Shown one piece after another: positions 1 to 8,560 of a stretch of DNA of 64,000 nt. Source of the stretch: Tepidimonas ignava (GTDB lineage Bacteria > Pseudomonadota > Gammaproteobacteria > Burkholderiales > Burkholderiaceae_C). The position numbers and the translations under genes are program-made. A model generated the notes under the pieces. It did no database searches. It was not told the DNA's origin and saw nothing but the letters and a program-made list of their open reading frames with translations. Numbering within the stretch: position 1 is the stretch's first letter; the number at the start of each line of letters is the position of its first letter. The stretch lies in contig NZ_SMAH01000005.1 in NCBI RefSeq assembly GCF_004342625.1, positions 123,924-187,923 on the forward strand, in the 5' to 3' direction.

Positions 1-1
1 T

Positions 2-1000
2 GCCCTGGCGGCCGTGGCAGCCACGGGCGCTGCGTTTGCCCAGTCGTCGGTGACGCTGAGTGGCGTGATCGATGCCGGCTTCGAGAAAAGGTTCTCGGGC
101 GATCCGTTCAAGATGACGCCGAACCGCAATGGCACCAGCAACTGGACGCTGAGCGGTACCGAAGATCTGGGCGGCGGCTTGAAGGCCAACTTCTCCATCT
201 CGACGTCGTTCAACTCGGATGATGGTACGACGGCGGGCAATGTGCTGGGCAACAACGGCATGTTCGTCGGGTTGACAGGCGGCTTCGGTACCGTCCGCAT
301 GGGCCGCCCCGTCAACACGCTGTATGGCAACGCGTTGCTGGCCAACGGCACGAAAGGCGTTTCGTTCTACGATGCCAATGCAGTTCTGGGTGGCAACGCC
401 ACTGCGTCTGCCAAGGTCGGCGGGGCTTCGAGCAGTGTGTTCGTTTCCAATGCCATCCAGTACCACTCGCCCCGTTTCGGTGGTGTGCAGGTGCAAGTCG
501 AGTACGCGCCGCGTGAAGTCAAAGGGTCCGGTACGGCCGATGGTTTCGGCTTGGCCGTTCGCTATGACGAGGGTCCGCTGGCGCTGAGCTTCGTCAACTA
601 CAAGGGTGCGGACTCGAATGCTGACGGTGTGAAGCAAAAGGCCGTGAACCAGTTGGCGGCCGCGTACGACTTTGGCGTCGCGCGCGTGCTGTTTACGTGG
701 CGCGACCAGGGCGGCCTGCCCAGCAACAGGGACAACTCCTACGCGCTGGGCGTGACGGCCCCGGTCGGGCCTGGCAGCCTGTACGCGTCGTACAACGTGA
801 ACGAGCAACCTGGCACCGACGGCCGCACCCTCATCGCGGGCTACAAGTACAACCTGAGCAAGCGGACCCAGATGTACGTCAACGTTGCGAACCGCAACAA
901 GGCGTGGCTCGGCGGTGTGCCGCTGCCCGCGAGCAACCCTGGGACCATGCCTAACAAGTCCACCACTGGCTTCGGCTTTGGCTTGCAGCACAGCTTCTGA
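2..1000 (+). CDS. Gram-negative trimeric porin, 5' end outside the window
   Basis: General outer-membrane porin of the Burkholderia/Neisseria type (16-stranded beta-barrel trimer that lets small hydrophilic solutes through). The reading frame is open from base 2. It begins in the hydrophobic core of a signal peptide that ends in AFA before QSSVTLSG, so the true start codon lies upstream of the window. Family marks are the conserved GTEDLGGGLKANF segment near the N-terminus, the constriction-region pattern VGLTGGFGTVRMGRP, and a C-terminal FGFGLQHSF ending in Phe, the BAM recognition signal. It is a paralogue of the porin that follows, sharing the LGGGLKANF segment and the overall plan. An intrinsic terminator separates the two, so they are probably transcribed independently. 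Confidence 0.93.
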   Translation, partial: ALAAVAATGAAFAQSSVTLSGVIDAGFEKRFSGDPFKMTPNRNGTSNWTLSGTEDLGGGLKANFSISTSFNSDDGTTAGNVLGNNGMFVGLTGGFGTVRMGRPVNTLYGNALLANGTKGVSFYDANAVLGGNATASAKVGGASSSVFVSNAIQYHSPRFGGVQVQVEYAPREVKGSGTADGFGLAVRYDEGPLALSFVNYKGADSNADGVKQKAVNQLAAAYDFGVARVLFTWRDQGGLPSNRDNSYALGVTAPVGPGSLYASYNVNEQPGTDGRTLIAGYKYNLSKRTQMYVNVANRNKAWLGGVPLPASNPGTMPNKSTTGFGFGLQHSF

Positions 1001-1024
1001 TCCCGGCTAGCGCTCGGTCGAAGG

Positions 1025-1060
1025 AAGAGCCACCGCTTGTGCGGTGGCTCTTGTTGTTTT
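1025..1060 (+). terminator. Intrinsic terminator after the first porin
   Basis: A perfect 12-base-pair stem (AAGAGCCACCGC with its complement) closes a TTGT loop at 1025-1052. It is followed by the T-rich tract GTTGTTTT. It lies 24 bases after the porin stop codon. Confidence 0.9.
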
Positions 1061-1082
1061 CCGGCAACGGACGGGGTCGTTT

Positions 1083-1126
1083 TTGCCGCCGGAGCCCGGT
1101 GCGGGTTTATACTGACACAGCTGTGT
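1083..1126 (+). promoter_or_regulatory. Candidate promoter and palindromic operator of the second porin
   Basis: A -10-like TATACT (1108-1113) lies 19 bases after a weak -35-like TTGCCG (1083-1088). Directly after the -10 is the perfect 12-base palindrome ACACAGCTGTGT (1115-1126), which would sit on the transcription start. The palindrome is seen directly. Its role as an operator or as a 5'-end RNA structure is inferred. Confidence 0.4.
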
Positions 1127-1161
1127 AACCGTGGCATGTGTCCACACAGAAAGGAAGTTTC

Positions 1162-2091
1162 ATGAAAAAGTCTCTTGTTGCGCTGGCCGTGCTGGCCGCT
1201 TCGGGCGCTGCGATGGCGCAGTCCAGTGTTCAGGTCTATGGTCTTGTTGACTTGGTATTGCACAAAGACAAGAATAAAGCCGCTGCCCTTACGAGTGGCG
1301 GCGTCAATGGTAGCCGCTGGGGTCTGAAAGGTTCTGAAGATCTCGGTGGTGGTCTGAAGGCCAACTTCTTGCTGGAGCAAGGTTTCAATGCCGACGACGG
1401 TACGGTTAGCGGGGCCGGTTTCGGCCGTCAGGCATATTTTGGGCTCTCGGGTGGTTTTGGTGAAGTCAAGCTGGGCAAGATCTGGACCGCGTACGACGAC
1501 ATCAGTGGCGCCACCGACGCGGCGTTCAACGCCATCGTTTTGAGTCCGGTGTGGTTGATTTTCCAAAGCCAGTACGGCTACACCTATAACCCCAACAACG
1601 GCATTTACTATGCCACGCCGTCGTTTGGCGGTTTCAGCGGTGCGGTCAGCACCAACCTGCGCGAAGGCGTGGCCAACACCCGCGTGTCGGCCTTCCACGT
1701 CAAGTACGAAGGCGGCCCGCTGTTCGTCGCGCTGGGTTATCAGGATGACGAGCAGAAGAACGAGAAGTACACCCGCATCGGCGCGTCCTACGACCTGGGC
1801 GTGGCCAAGCTGCTGGGCACCTACGGCCGCGCCAAGAACGCGGATGTGGATGAATGGTCGGTCGGTGCGGACGTGCCGGTGGCCTCGAACCTGGTGGTGT
1901 CGGTGGGCTATGCGCGCAGCAAGCAAGATGGCATGAAGGCCGAGCAAGGCTGGAGCTTGGCGGCTGCCTACGCTCTGTCCAAGCGCACCACTGCGTACGC
2001 TGGCTACTTCGATGCGAACAAGGCTGCGGTGATGGGGCGTGCCGGCGCGCCCGACAGCCGCTTCGGCGTTGGTCTCAAGCACACGTTCTGA
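1162..2091 (+). CDS. Gram-negative trimeric porin
   Basis: Outer-membrane general diffusion porin, 309 residues, a normal length for the Burkholderiales porin family. The start chosen is the ATG at 1162, which has AAGGAAG at good spacing and gives a classical signal peptide (MKKSLVALAV..., cleavage predicted after AMA at residue 19). An in-frame upstream start at 1138 would add eight residues before the signal peptide and is less likely. The mature part opens with the first beta-strand QVYGLVDLVL, has the GSEDLGGGLKANF segment, and ends GVGLKHTF with the terminal Phe needed for barrel assembly. It has its own putative promoter with a palindrome and its own terminator, so it is probably monocistronic. 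Confidence 0.95.
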   Translation: MKKSLVALAVLAASGAAMAQSSVQVYGLVDLVLHKDKNKAAALTSGGVNGSRWGLKGSEDLGGGLKANFLLEQGFNADDGTVSGAGFGRQAYFGLSGGFGEVKLGKIWTAYDDISGATDAAFNAIVLSPVWLIFQSQYGYTYNPNNGIYYATPSFGGFSGAVSTNLREGVANTRVSAFHVKYEGGPLFVALGYQDDEQKNEKYTRIGASYDLGVAKLLGTYGRAKNADVDEWSVGADVPVASNLVVSVGYARSKQDGMKAEQGWSLAAAYALSKRTTAYAGYFDANKAAVMGRAGAPDSRFGVGLKHTF

Positions 2092-2115
2092 GCCCATACA
2101 CTCCCAAGGGTTGTG

Positions 2116-2148
2116 ACCGCTGGCGGGAAACCGCCAGCGGTTTTTTTT
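2116..2148 (+). terminator. Intrinsic terminator after the second porin
   Basis: The stem CCGCTGGCGG (2117-2126), a GAAA tetraloop and the exact complement CCGCCAGCGG (2131-2140) are followed by eight T residues. This is a textbook Rho-independent terminator 24 bases after the porin stop. Confidence 0.95.
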
Positions 2149-2322
2149 GATGCGCCGCTTGCAAGGTTGACATCGCGCCGGCGGTGACCACGGCCAGTCC
2201 GGGGCGTCCTGACCCGCCCGTAGGGTAGGCGCTGGGGCAACCCAGCCCGCGGTCGCCTGCCGGTATCCTTACCATGGCATGATACGACTGCTTCCGTGCC
2301 TGTGCACGACCAACCCAAGGCC

Positions 2323-3954
2323 ATGCCCGCTCGCCGCAAACTCCCCATCGGCATCCAAACCCTGCGCGACATCCGCGATGGGGGCTACTACTACGTCGAC
2401 AAAACGCCACAGGTAGCACGGCTGGCCGACAGCGGCAAGTACTACTTCCTCTCGCGCCCGCGCCGCTTTGGCAAGTCGCTGCTGATCGACACCATCGCCG
2501 AGGCCTTTGCCGGCCAGCGAGCTTTGTTCGAAGGCGGCCAAGCCGCCGTGGCGCTGGGGGTGGACCCGGCGGTGGCCAACCGCCCGCGGCTGTTTCTCGC
2601 CGACCACTGGGACTGGGGCCGGCGCCACCCGGTCGTTCGCCTGAGCTTTGCCGAAGGGCGCTTGAGCGAGCCCGACGCGCTGTTGGCCCACATCCACGAC
2701 CAGCTCAGCACCAACGCCGCGCGGCTGGGGGTCGTCATTCCCGAGCCGCCGACCGACCCCCACATCCGCTTCGGGCACCTGATCACCCGCGCCGCCGAAG
2801 CCCACGGCCAGCAAGCGGTGGTGCTGGTCGATGAGTACGACAAACCGATCCTCGACAACCTCGAAGCGCCCGAAGTGGCCCGCGCGATGCGCGAGGGCTT
2901 GCGCAACCTCTACTCCGTCATCAAAGGGCGCGATGCCGATGTGCGCTTTGCGATGTTGACGGGCGTGTCCAAGTTTTCCAAGGTGTCGATCTTTTCGGGT
3001 CTGAACAACCTGTACGACCTGACCCTGGATCCGGCCTATGGCGCGCTGTGCGGCTACACCGAAGAGGACCTGGACACCGTCTTTGCGCCGGAGTTCGAAG
3101 CCGCGGCCGCTGAGGGCCAGCCCCTGGACCGAAGTGAAGTGCGCCGTTGGTACAACGGCTACGCCTGGGGGCCGACGGCGGTCTACAACCCGTTTGATGT
3201 GCTGTTGCTGCTGCGCATGCGCGAATTTCGCGCGCACTGGTTCGAGACCGGCACGCCCACGTTCCTGGTGCAGTGGCTCAAGCAGCGGGGTTTTTTCACG
3301 CCGCGGCTGGAGCAGCTGTGGGCCAGCGAGGCGCTGCTGAGTGCGTTCGATGTCGAGCAAATCGCACCCGAAGCGCTGCTGTGGCAGACCGGCTACTTGA
3401 CCATCCGCGGCGTGGAGCAGTACGGACGGGTGGCGGAGTACATCCTGGCGGTGCCCAACCTCGAGGTGCGCGCGGCGCTCAACGAGGCGTTGCTGCAGGC
3501 CTGGCATCCGCAGCCGCAAGCCTCGCCAAGGCGCGCGCTGTACCGCGCGTTGGCCAGCGCCGACGCGCAAGCCTTACGCGCTCACTTCGAGCGGCTGTTC
3601 GCCTCCATCCCGCACGACTGGTACCGTGCCAACCCGATCGCGCAGTACGAGGGCTACTTTGCCAGCGTCTGCTACAGCCACTTGGCCAGCCTCGGGGTGG
3701 AGATCATCGCCGAAGACGTCAGCAACGAAGGGCAGTGCGACCTCACGGTCAAGCACGCCGGCACCGCGTGGGTGTTCGAATTCAAGGTCGTGGACGGCGA
3801 CCAGGGCACGGGCGAGGCGCTGCGGCAGCTGCAGGCCAAGGACTACGCAGCCAAGCACCGCGGCGCGCCGGGCGTGGAGCGTGTGATCGAAGTCGGCGTG
3901 GAGTTCAGCCGCAGCAAGCGGCAAATCGTGGGGTGGGACGTGCGGGTGGGGTGA
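2323..3954 (+). CDS. AAA-like ATPase with C-terminal PD-(D/E)XK nuclease-like domain
   Basis: Protein of the AAA-ATPase_like/PDDEXK_9 family (PF09820 plus PF08011 architecture), 543 residues. The N-terminus KLPIGIQTLRDIRDGGYYYV leads into VDKT and the family's variant Walker A, SRPRRFGKSLL (about residues 40-55). A Walker B-like VVLVDEYDKPIL lies near residue 170. The C-terminal part has the nuclease-like signature with an acidic residue before a hydrophobic-E-F-K strand (VFEFKV, about residue 485). The family is widespread and often variable between strains, but its function is not established. Start: ATG 2323 fits the usual N-terminus, while GTG 2296 would add nine residues; neither has a good ribosome-binding site. 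It stands alone between two terminator-bounded units. Confidence 0.85.
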   Translation: MPARRKLPIGIQTLRDIRDGGYYYVDKTPQVARLADSGKYYFLSRPRRFGKSLLIDTIAEAFAGQRALFEGGQAAVALGVDPAVANRPRLFLADHWDWGRRHPVVRLSFAEGRLSEPDALLAHIHDQLSTNAARLGVVIPEPPTDPHIRFGHLITRAAEAHGQQAVVLVDEYDKPILDNLEAPEVARAMREGLRNLYSVIKGRDADVRFAMLTGVSKFSKVSIFSGLNNLYDLTLDPAYGALCGYTEEDLDTVFAPEFEAAAAEGQPLDRSEVRRWYNGYAWGPTAVYNPFDVLLLLRMREFRAHWFETGTPTFLVQWLKQRGFFTPRLEQLWASEALLSAFDVEQIAPEALLWQTGYLTIRGVEQYGRVAEYILAVPNLEVRAALNEALLQAWHPQPQASPRRALYRALASADAQALRAHFERLFASIPHDWYRANPIAQYEGYFASVCYSHLASLGVEIIAEDVSNEGQCDLTVKHAGTAWVFEFKVVDGDQGTGEALRQLQAKDYAAKHRGAPGVERVIEVGVEFSRSKRQIVGWDVRVG

Positions 3955-3990
3955 GCGCGGCGCCACGCGGGGGCCAACGGGGCGTGGCGT

Positions 3991-5229
3991 TCACCGCGTC
4001 GGTCGGGTCGCTGGCAGGGGCTGACGCCAAGCCAGCGCCAGCCACAGCGTGGCCAACGCGGCGCCGCTGGCCAGCACCGCCCCCGGGCCGCCGTGGCGGG
4101 CCAGCCAGCCGCCCAGCGCGCCGCCGGCAAACAGGCCCAACGACTGCAGGGTGTTGTACACGCCCAGCGCCGCCCCACGTGCTTCCGCGGGGGCCAGGCG
4201 CGACACCAGGCTGGGCTGACTGGCTTCGAGCGTGTTGAAGCCGACGAAAAACACCATCAACCACCCCGTCAGGGCCGCCAGCGTGGCGCCGTGCATGTGC
4301 GACCAGGCCAGGCCGAGCTGGGCGGCCAGCAGCAGGCCGATGGCTGTGCGCAGCACCGCGCCCAGGTGGCCGCGGCGTTCCAACCGAAACAGCAACCCGC
4401 CCATGATGGCCAGCGACACCGCCAGTGCCGCCAGGTAAACCTGCCAATGTTGGCCTTGCGGCAAGCCCGCCTGCACCAGCAGCCCCGGCACCGTGACCCA
4501 CATGGCCATCTGCAACGTGTGCAGCGCCAGCACCCCGCCATCCAGCCGCAGCAGCGCGGGGTGGGTCAGCACGGTGCGCCAGCCGCCGGTTCCTCGTGTT
4601 GCGGCCGGCCGCGCGGGCTCAGGGGGCACTACCCAAGCCACGGCGGCCATGCCCGCCAGGGTCAGCAGCGCGGTCAGCACGAACAGACCATCCAGGCCGA
4701 TGCCGGCGGCCAGCGGCGGCGCCACCACCAGCGACAGGGCAAAGCTCAGCCCAATGCTGGCGCCCACCAACGCCATCGCCTTGGTGCGTACCGCGTCGCG
4801 CGTGAGGTCGGCCAGCAGCGCCGTGACCGCCGCGGAAATGGCCCCCGCGCCTTGCACGGCGCGCGCCAGCGTCAGCCATGCCAGCGTCGGCGCCCACGCG
4901 GCCAGCAGGCTGCCCGCGGCGAACAGCGCCAAGCCCAGCAGGATGACGGGTTTGCGCCCGTAGCGGTCGGATGCCCAGCCCAGCGGGATTTGCAGCACCG
5001 CCTGCACCAGGCCGTAGATGCCCATGGCCAGCCCGACGCGGGCGGGGTCGTCGCCGCCCGGCAGCCGCGCGGCTTCCAGCGCAAAGACCGGCAGCACCAG
5101 AAACAGCCCCAGCATGCGCAGCGCGAACACGCCCGCCAGCGCCACGCTGGCGCGGCGTTCGGCGGGCAACATGCGGTGGGAGGCGGCGGCGGTTTCGTCG
5201 GTCACGGGGGCGGTGGCGCCTGCGGTCAT
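3991..5229 (-). CDS. MFS drug/proton antiporter-type transporter, YajR-like
   Basis: Inner-membrane major facilitator, 412 residues, with about twelve hydrophobic segments. The first helix carries ALRMLGLFLVLPVFA, and the loop between helices 2 and 3 carries MFS motif A (GWASDRYGRKPV). This helix-1 pattern is typical of the YajR/DHA1 group of proton-coupled exporters. The substrate cannot be read from sequence. The gene ends 36 bases from the stop of the converging ATPase gene, and its start lies 45 bases downstream of the chemoreceptor's stop on the same strand, so the two could share a transcript. Confidence 0.88.
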   Translation of the reverse strand: MTAGATAPVTDETAAASHRMLPAERRASVALAGVFALRMLGLFLVLPVFALEAARLPGGDDPARVGLAMGIYGLVQAVLQIPLGWASDRYGRKPVILLGLALFAAGSLLAAWAPTLAWLTLARAVQGAGAISAAVTALLADLTRDAVRTKAMALVGASIGLSFALSLVVAPPLAAGIGLDGLFVLTALLTLAGMAAVAWVVPPEPARPAATRGTGGWRTVLTHPALLRLDGGVLALHTLQMAMWVTVPGLLVQAGLPQGQHWQVYLAALAVSLAIMGGLLFRLERRGHLGAVLRTAIGLLLAAQLGLAWSHMHGATLAALTGWLMVFFVGFNTLEASQPSLVSRLAPAEARGAALGVYNTLQSLGLFAGGALGGWLARHGGPGAVLASGAALATLWLALAWRQPLPATRPTR

Positions 5230-5274
5230 GGCACAACAACGTCAAGCCAAAGCCCGCATTGTGCCGCAGCGCCG

Positions 5275-7641
5275 TTACTCCCCACGGTTCACCCCGAGTT
5301 GGCTGCGGTCTTTGATGGCGCTGCGGTACGCGCCGCAGCCGAGGATGAGTCCATTGGGCAGCGGCACCACGTACGACGACTTGGCGCGCACCTGGCCGGT
5401 GACGGGGTTGACGATGTTGTACTCGACCCAGCCGCCACCTTGCTGCACGCGGTAACGTACGTCTTCCATGAACTGCTCGGCGTCGATGCCAGGGGCGTCG
5501 TGCACGCGGGTGCCCACCTTGGCGCGGTCCAGACCCATCACGCGGTAGGTGCCGGCCTCATCAAGCACGAAGATGTACAGATCCCGGTCGACGAAGGGGC
5601 CGCCTTTGTCATGGAAGTCCTCGGCCGCGCGCTCGTAGCCCACCGCCTGGATGTGTTGCAGCGCCTTTTGCACCAGTTGATACGCTTCGTCCGCGGTGCC
5701 CTGGCGCAGCTTCATGTGGTGCACGGCTTCGTCCAGGTCGCGCGTGCGCTCCATCAAGCGGTTGGCGCGGTGGGTGGTGCGCTCCACCATCGCGGAGTTT
5801 TCGTAGGTGACTTTGTCGAGGTCGCCCACCGCCGCGACCACTTCGCTGAGCGCCGTGCTTTGCTGGCGGCTGGCGTCGGCCATCTCGCCGATGCGCGCGG
5901 CGATGTCGCGGATGCCGCGCACCAAGGCTTGCATGGCGTCGTTGACGCTGGCGATCTCGGTCACCGTGCTTTGCACACGCTCGGCCGACTCGGCGATGAG
6001 CTGGCGCACTTCGTTGGCGGCTTCCTGGCTGCGCTGCGCCAGGCGCCGCACTTCGCTGGCCACGACGGCAAAGCCCCGGCCCGCTTCACCCGCGCGCGCG
6101 GCCTCCACGGCGGCGTTGAGCGCCAGGATGTTGGTCTGAAACGCAATGCCGTCGATGGTGCCGATGATTTCGGTCATGCGCTGCGACGTGGCTTGCAGCG
6201 ACCCCAACCCCCCCATCGTGTGCTGCATCAGGGTGCTGGCGCGCTCGGTTTGGCCGTTGAGGTCCGCCGTCAAGTGCCGGATGTCTTCAGCGGCGCTCGC
6301 GTTGGTCTGCACCGTTTCGGCCACCGCCCGCACGTTGCTGGTGGCTTGCTCCAGGCTGGCGGCCTGGCTTTGCGTGCGCTCGGCCAACTGCTGGCTGTCG
6401 TGCACCAGTTGCAGGCCTACGTGGCCCAGCACCGCCGCCGCGCTGCGCACGTCGGCCACGAGTTCCGACAGGTGCTGCAGCATGTTGCGCAGGCGCTGGC
6501 TCATGTCGGCCATTTCGTCACGGCCTGGCAGCACCGCGTCGCCGGTGAGGTCGCCTTCGGCCGCGCGGTCGATGGCGTCGTTGAGGTGCTTGAGGCCCCC
6601 CACCGTGGCGCGGTAAAACGCCACCATGCCGTAGGCAAGCACCAGCAACACCAGCACACAGCCCGCTGTCACCAACGTGATGTCGCGCTGCAGCGCGGCC
6701 GTGCGCGCCGCCCACTGCGCGTCCAGCGCTTCGCCCAATTCGTCTTCGAGCGCGCGCTGCGCCTGCAGGGTGCGTGTGGCGAGTTCGTAAAAGTCCTTGG
6801 CGTCCACCGTCATCGCCGCGGTTTTGAGGTGCGCGGCGGTGGTGCGGATGAGCTCGTCGCTGCTACTGCGAAAGGCCGACCAGCCGGCTGGCGGCGCAGC
6901 ACCGTGGCGCTGCAGAGCTTCGACGCGCTCTTGCAGCGCGGGCAGCAGGGCTTCAATTTGGTCCGCGGCGCTGGCCTGGCGCACCATGTTGGAGATGATG
7001 ATGGCGTCGGTCATCGCGTCCGGGTGCAGCAGCATGGCGGTGGCCCGACCGCGCAGAAGGCTTGCCAGCTCCCCCACCGGCGGCAGCCCTTCGTAGGCCA
7101 GCGTTGCGCGGTGCGCCGCCAGCGCGTCGGCGTCGCGCTGCACCCCCGTGGCGTCGGCGATCCAGCCCGCCAGCCGTTGCAGCCGCGCCAGTTGCTGTGT
7201 GGCGTCGGCGTGTCGCACGGACGGCGGGCGCTGCGCATCCTGCAGCAGCGCCTGCAGCTGCTCGCGCACCGGGTTCCACAGGCCGTCGGTGTTCCACTCC
7301 GGGTGCTCGGCCAGCAGCGTGCCAAGCTGCTGCAGCGCCTGCAGGCTGCGCTGCTGGGCTTCTTTGGCCGGGGCTTGGAAGGCGGTCTGCCCCGCTGCGG
7401 CCACGTCGGCGGCGTCGCGCCAGTCTTGGAGGGCGTGCACGAGCGTTTGGGTGGCGCGCACGGCCTGCAACCCCGACCGCGCCGCCTGTGTGGTGCGCAG
7501 GCCGCGCCAGCTGTCCATCACCAGCAGCCAGGCCACGATGGCCAGCGGCACCGCCACCACGGCGGCCATGCCCAGCATCTTGGCCGGCATCGACAAGCGC
7601 TGCAGCAGCGCCACCGCAGGGTAAAACATATCTTTGCGCAT
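5275..7641 (-). CDS. Methyl-accepting chemotaxis protein with C-terminal Cache domain
   Basis: Chemoreceptor of 788 residues. Membrane helix 1 spans about residues 22-43. A long, mostly helical periplasmic region (44-320) has no clear Cache fold. Helix 2 (322-345), a HAMP domain (about 345-395) and a signalling hairpin follow; the tip is near [20 protein letters not shown] (505-523). After the signalling domain comes an unusual extra module at about residues 650-775 resembling a single Cache domain ([20 protein letters not shown], then [15 protein letters not shown] and [16 protein letters not shown]). As drawn, that module would be cytoplasmic, so it may sense an internal ligand. Start: ATG 7641; an internal ATG five codons later is also possible. 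No che genes are nearby. Confidence 0.9.
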   Translation of the reverse strand: MRKDMFYPAVALLQRLSMPAKMLGMAAVVAVPLAIVAWLLVMDSWRGLRTTQAARSGLQAVRATQTLVHALQDWRDAADVAAAGQTAFQAPAKEAQQRSLQALQQLGTLLAEHPEWNTDGLWNPVREQLQALLQDAQRPPSVRHADATQQLARLQRLAGWIADATGVQRDADALAAHRATLAYEGLPPVGELASLLRGRATAMLLHPDAMTDAIIISNMVRQASAADQIEALLPALQERVEALQRHGAAPPAGWSAFRSSSDELIRTTAAHLKTAAMTVDAKDFYELATRTLQAQRALEDELGEALDAQWAARTAALQRDITLVTAGCVLVLLVLAYGMVAFYRATVGGLKHLNDAIDRAAEGDLTGDAVLPGRDEMADMSQRLRNMLQHLSELVADVRSAAAVLGHVGLQLVHDSQQLAERTQSQAASLEQATSNVRAVAETVQTNASAAEDIRHLTADLNGQTERASTLMQHTMGGLGSLQATSQRMTEIIGTIDGIAFQTNILALNAAVEAARAGEAGRGFAVVASEVRRLAQRSQEAANEVRQLIAESAERVQSTVTEIASVNDAMQALVRGIRDIAARIGEMADASRQQSTALSEVVAAVGDLDKVTYENSAMVERTTHRANRLMERTRDLDEAVHHMKLRQGTADEAYQLVQKALQHIQAVGYERAAEDFHDKGGPFVDRDLYIFVLDEAGTYRVMGLDRAKVGTRVHDAPGIDAEQFMEDVRYRVQQGGGWVEYNIVNPVTGQVRAKSSYVVPLPNGLILGCGAYRSAIKDRSQLGVNRGE

Positions 7642-7793
7642 GACCGTTAGTATCGGGCATCGGCCAAGCCCGGCTCAGCCGGGAAAACACCAAGCGCTGT
7701 CGCCGACCGGATCGCGACCAGCATGGACGCTGGCAAAACAAGGCCCTCAGGGCACGTCGGGGTGCGCACAGGCTGGGGGGCTGCGTTGCCGGC

Positions 7794-8474
7794 TCAGGCG
7801 GCCAGCGCCGCGCGCATCTGGTCGATGACGGCCTTGTAGTCGGGCTTGCCAAAGATGGCGCTGCCGGCCACGAAGGTGTCGGCGCCCGCGTCGGCCACGC
7901 GGCGGATGTTGTCGGCTTTGATGCCGCCGTCCACCTCCAGCCGGATATCTTTGCCGCAAGCGTCGATGCGGCGACGCGCCTGTTCGACCTTGCGCAGCGC
8001 GCTGTCGATGAAGCTCTGGCCGCCGAAGCCCGGGTTGACGCTCATGATCAGGATCAGGTCCAGGTCGTCGATGACCCAGTCGAGCACGTCCAACGGTGTG
8101 GCCGGGTTGAACACCAGCCCGACTTGGCAGCCGCGCGCCTTGATGGCCTGGATGCTGCGGTGCACGTGGGTGCTGGCGTCGGGGTGAAAGCTGATCAGGT
8201 CGGCACCGGCGTCGGCAAACATCTGCGCCAGCGCGTCCACCGGTTGCACCATCAGGTGCACGTCCAGCGGCACCGCACGCCCCTCCGGCGTGACGCAGTG
8301 GGGCTTGAGCGCCTGCGCCACCGCCGGCCCGATGGTCAGGTTGGGCACGTAGTGGTTGTCCATCACGTCGAAGTGGATCCAGTCGGCGCCGGCGGCGATG
8401 ACGGTGCGCACTTCCTCGCCCAAGCGGGCGAAGTCGGCCGACAGGATGGAGGGGGCGATGCGGTAGGCGGGCAT
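7794..8474 (-). CDS. rpe: Ribulose-phosphate 3-epimerase
   Basis: Interconverts ribulose 5-phosphate and xylulose 5-phosphate in the pentose phosphate and Calvin pathways; cytoplasmic TIM barrel of 226 residues. The start at 8474 gives the canonical [19 protein letters not shown]. Further marks are the metal-site motif [14 protein letters not shown], the flexible loop [10 protein letters not shown] and the phosphate-binding VDGGI near the C-terminus. The reading frame stays open far upstream of 8474, but those extra residues have no family resemblance. It is divergent from the Gcr-like gene, with 86 bases between the two starts. Confidence 0.96.
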   Translation of the reverse strand: MPAYRIAPSILSADFARLGEEVRTVIAAGADWIHFDVMDNHYVPNLTIGPAVAQALKPHCVTPEGRAVPLDVHLMVQPVDALAQMFADAGADLISFHPDASTHVHRSIQAIKARGCQVGLVFNPATPLDVLDWVIDDLDLILIMSVNPGFGGQSFIDSALRKVEQARRRIDACGKDIRLEVDGGIKADNIRRVADAGADTFVAGSAIFGKPDYKAVIDQMRAALAA

Positions 8475-8560
8475 GGCAGGCTTGCGGTGGTTGGGAAACT
8501 TTATTACAGCCGCGATTGTCGCAAGAAGCCAATGACCGTGCATCATGGTACAAACCCCGC

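Noticed and set aside
4093..7650. 1,185-codon plus-strand open frame opposite the MFS and chemoreceptor genes
   Set aside because: Low-complexity Arg/Gln/His/Gly composition and complete overlap with two well-supported genes on the other strand.
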